From contig CAJXDP010000001.1 in the NCBI GenBank assembly GCA_913052445.1, positions 1-64,000 on the forward strand: a DNA stretch of 64,000 nt. The letters are read 5' to 3'. Below are positions 62,222 to 64,000 of the stretch, one piece after another; position 1 is the first letter of the stretch, and each line of letters begins with the position of its first letter. The translations under genes and the position numbers were made by a program. The notes below the pieces were generated by a model. The model did not search any database, had not been told where the DNA came from, and saw only the letters and a program-made list of their open reading frames with translations. The stretch comes from an uncultured Formosa sp. Its GTDB lineage: Bacteria > Bacteroidota > Bacteroidia > Flavobacteriales > Flavobacteriaceae.

Positions 62222-63304
62222 CTATATTTTAATAAAAATATTTCTCTTATACATTTCATTTACTACAAGATATATTAAAAAAGTATAAAATAATGCCCAT
62301 ATTAAAGAGAAAATTTGAGGTTCTAAGTTAGTAGAAAGACCAAACTCCATCCAAGTTTTTTGAATCCCATTTCCGTTGAAAAGAGGAATTCTAAATAATC
62401 CTCTAAGCATTGAATGCAATACATATGCAAAAATAGCATTGGATCCAAATACGATTCCAAATTTGGTGTAGGAACGATTTTTTTTATGATCTATAATCCA
62501 CATGCAGCTTGCGAGAAATAGCATAGCAAGTCCTGAGGATAAAAGAACATAAGAACTGGTCCAAATATGCTTATTAATTGGAAAGCTAAAGTCCCAGACC
62601 ATACCTAAGGATAAACAAATACTACCAACCAAGTACATTGATATAATTTTATCTTTTAAAGACTTTGTTTTATTCAATATAAGGTGTCCGCAAAACATTC
62701 CAGAAATTCCAGTAGCAATAGAGGGAATTGTGCTGAAAAATCCCTCCGGATCCCAAGTCTCTTGGTATAGTCTGCCAGGAGTAATAAACCGATCAATCCA
62801 AGCGGCAAAATTGTTTCCAGGTTCTAAAACACCAGCTATAGAATCTCCAAAAGGAACATGCTTCATAAACCCCCAATAGATTATTAAACAAAAAATTCCA
62901 ATCCATATTTGCTGAGATTTATTGGAATTTAAATAAATGAGAGAGCAGAAGAAATAAACAAGAGCAATTCTTTGAAGCACTCCTGCAATTCTCACATTAC
63001 TAAAATCAAAACTAGGAAAAACTGCAAGAAAAATTCCAATTCCAAAAAGGATTAATGTCCTTTTTAGAATTTTCAAATAGGTGGATGTATTAGAGTTTTT
63101 AATTTTTGAAAGCGAAAGGACTATAGAAACTCCTACAACAAACAAAAAAAATGGGAAAACTAAATCTGTTGGTGTAGCTCCGTTCCACTGAGAGTGCCTT
63201 AAAGGATCTAATACGTAAGTCCAGCTACCAGGATCATTTACTATAATCATAGCGGCTATGGTAAAGCCTCTAAAAAAATCAAGTGAAATTAGTCTTTGAG
63301 TCAT
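62222..63304 (-). CDS. HGSNAT/NagX-like membrane acyltransferase (DUF5009 type)
   Basis: 360 residues with about 10 membrane helices. The N-terminus RLISLDFFRGFTIAAMIIVN is the HGSNAT/YeiB-type start, followed by GATPTDLVFPFFLFVVGVSI. FGSNAIFAYVLHSMLRGL lies near the end. Relatives acetylate glucosamine-type sugars across the membrane (heparan acetyltransferase, NagX). In Bacteroidota they occur in polysaccharide or amino-sugar use. Substrate not readable here. Convergent with bcp. Confidence 0.8.
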   Translation of the reverse strand: MTQRLISLDFFRGFTIAAMIIVNDPGSWTYVLDPLRHSQWNGATPTDLVFPFFLFVVGVSIVLSLSKIKNSNTSTYLKILKRTLILFGIGIFLAVFPSFDFSNVRIAGVLQRIALVYFFCSLIYLNSNKSQQIWIGIFCLIIYWGFMKHVPFGDSIAGVLEPGNNFAAWIDRFITPGRLYQETWDPEGFFSTIPSIATGISGMFCGHLILNKTKSLKDKIISMYLVGSICLSLGMVWDFSFPINKHIWTSSYVLLSSGLAMLFLASCMWIIDHKKNRSYTKFGIVFGSNAIFAYVLHSMLRGLFRIPLFNGNGIQKTWMEFGLSTNLEPQIFSLIWALFYTFLIYLVVNEMYKRNIFIKI

Positions 63305-63372
63305 AAAATTAAGTTGTAAAAATAATTTATAATCCTAAGCCACTAATTGGTTTTTTTTATTTTAGGTACTAT

Positions 63373-64000
63373 TTAGGATTCGTAACCAAATAGTTTTTGC
63401 TCTTTAATAATATCTGCAACACCTTCAGGGAGCATTTCTTCCCAACCGTGCTCATCTTTAGAAATCATTTTGAGGACTGTTCTCGAAAATATATTAAGTA
63501 TTTCTGGATCATAATTTCTAATATCTACCAATTTTCCATTAAACTTAAAGAACTTGTACAGCTCTTTCATTCTTGGATGTACTTTAAGATCTTCACTAGT
63601 GGTCATAGTGTTATTTTCATTTAGCATTGGATATAAATAAACTTTTAAATCTTTATAAAAAAGTTTACCAAAAGCTTCTAAAATACCTCCACTTAAATGT
63701 CGGTAGTATTTTTCATCAAAAATATCAATCAAGTTATTTATACCCATGGCAAGAGCAATGCGTTTTTTTGAGTAAAGGTTAAAGTACTCTACAAGTTTAT
63801 AATATTCTTGAAAGTTTGAGATTAAAACCGTTTGCCCTAGAGAGCAAAGTAACCTGGCTCGATCCATGAAGTCTTGTTCATCAATCTCACCTCCAGATGC
63901 TCTTAGGTTTGATAATGTAATTTCAAAAACCACCTGAGTTTTTTCTTTCTGAACTTTATTTTCATTGATAAACATTTCATATGATTTCTCATACATGTCC
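63373..64000 (-). CDS. Conserved Bacteroidota protein of unknown function, partial (5' end outside window)
   Basis: The frame is open through the window edge; the first in-frame ATG (63996) is preceded by a GAC codon, so the 207 visible residues are the C-terminal part of a longer protein. Recognisable stretches are EIDEQDFMDRARLLCSLGQT, AMGINNLIDIFDEKYYRHLS, LKVHPRMKELYKFFKFNGK and GWEEMLPEGVADIIKEQKLF. I recall such proteins of about 490 residues in Flavobacteriia with misleading labels (adenylyltransferase or TonB receptor). No membrane segment or catalytic motif is clear. Soluble, function unknown. Confidence 0.6.
   Translation of the reverse strand, partial: DMYEKSYEMFINENKVQKEKTQVVFEITLSNLRASGGEIDEQDFMDRARLLCSLGQTVLISNFQEYYKLVEYFNLYSKKRIALAMGINNLIDIFDEKYYRHLSGGILEAFGKLFYKDLKVYLYPMLNENNTMTTSEDLKVHPRMKELYKFFKFNGKLVDIRNYDPEILNIFSRTVLKMISKDEHGWEEMLPEGVADIIKEQKLFGYES

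Overview
The window is about 64 kb of AT-rich chromosome (GC roughly one third, judged by eye) from a Bacteroidota bacterium, most likely a marine member of the Flavobacteriaceae. The evidence is the gene set: TonB-dependent receptors, HmuY, BshA, DUF4159, DUF4834, an LptD and TamB of Bacteroidota type, a fused alpha/beta 2-oxoacid dehydrogenase E1, and an ECF sigma factor. In addition, promoter -7 boxes of the form TAnnTTTG recur just upstream of start codons and classical Shine-Dalgarno sites are mostly absent. It reads as core chromosome: I see no rRNA, tRNA, CRISPR array, insertion sequence, prophage or secretion island.

Layout. 1-4.2 kb: a haem-uptake locus (TonB receptor, HmuY lipoprotein, DoxX-like membrane protein) divergent from a partial DUF6607 gene, closed by a strong terminator. 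4.3-9.0 kb: RNA modification enzymes (TrmL on +; on - a THUMP-like methyltransferase, a TrmH-family methylase, RsmE and TsaD, with a DUF4159 gene among them). 9.1-16.7 kb: TamB, then pfkA, gap and a BadF/NagK-type sugar kinase. 16.7-19.8 kb: RidA and LptD on the - strand. 19.9-29.6 kb: a + strand run with amidase, MlaD-like MCE protein, a two-part Fe-S oxidoreductase split by a small HAD gene, a small conserved protein, a GH3/beta-lactamase-fold fusion and BshA; a decayed saccharopine-dehydrogenase-like pseudogene lies inside this run. 29.6-40.6 kb: aroC, a dicarboxylate symporter, DCC protein, MutS2, Ung, nucleoside phosphorylase, SUI1/YciH, a 2OG-Fe(II) oxygenase, fused E1 dehydrogenase and a sterol-desaturase-family hydroxylase. 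40.6-44.4 kb: fumC, hutI and hutG. 44.5-49.8 kb: a small membrane protein, an outer-membrane beta-barrel receptor, an ArsC-like protein, prfB with its programmed frameshift, and threonine aldolase. 49.9-57.1 kb: S9 peptidase, outer-membrane channel-like protein, DUF4834, YfhO and a glycosyltransferase. 57.2-64.0 kb: UvrA, an ECF sigma factor with a tiny downstream gene, endonuclease III and Bcp sharing a 37-bp divergent promoter, an HGSNAT/NagX-type membrane acyltransferase and the end of a conserved gene that runs off the window.

Functionally the window combines envelope biogenesis (LptD, TamB, MlaD-like, amidase, GH3), central metabolism (pfkA, gap, fumC, hut, E1), RNA modification, DNA repair (UvrA, Ung, Nth, MutS2) and haem acquisition. 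I found no clearly new multi-gene system. The most unusual features are a start codon duplicated seven times in hmuY, a tamB frame that appears to begin upstream of any standard start codon, a mirror-image promoter between nth and bcp, the RF2 frameshift, and the saccharopine-dehydrogenase-like remnant.
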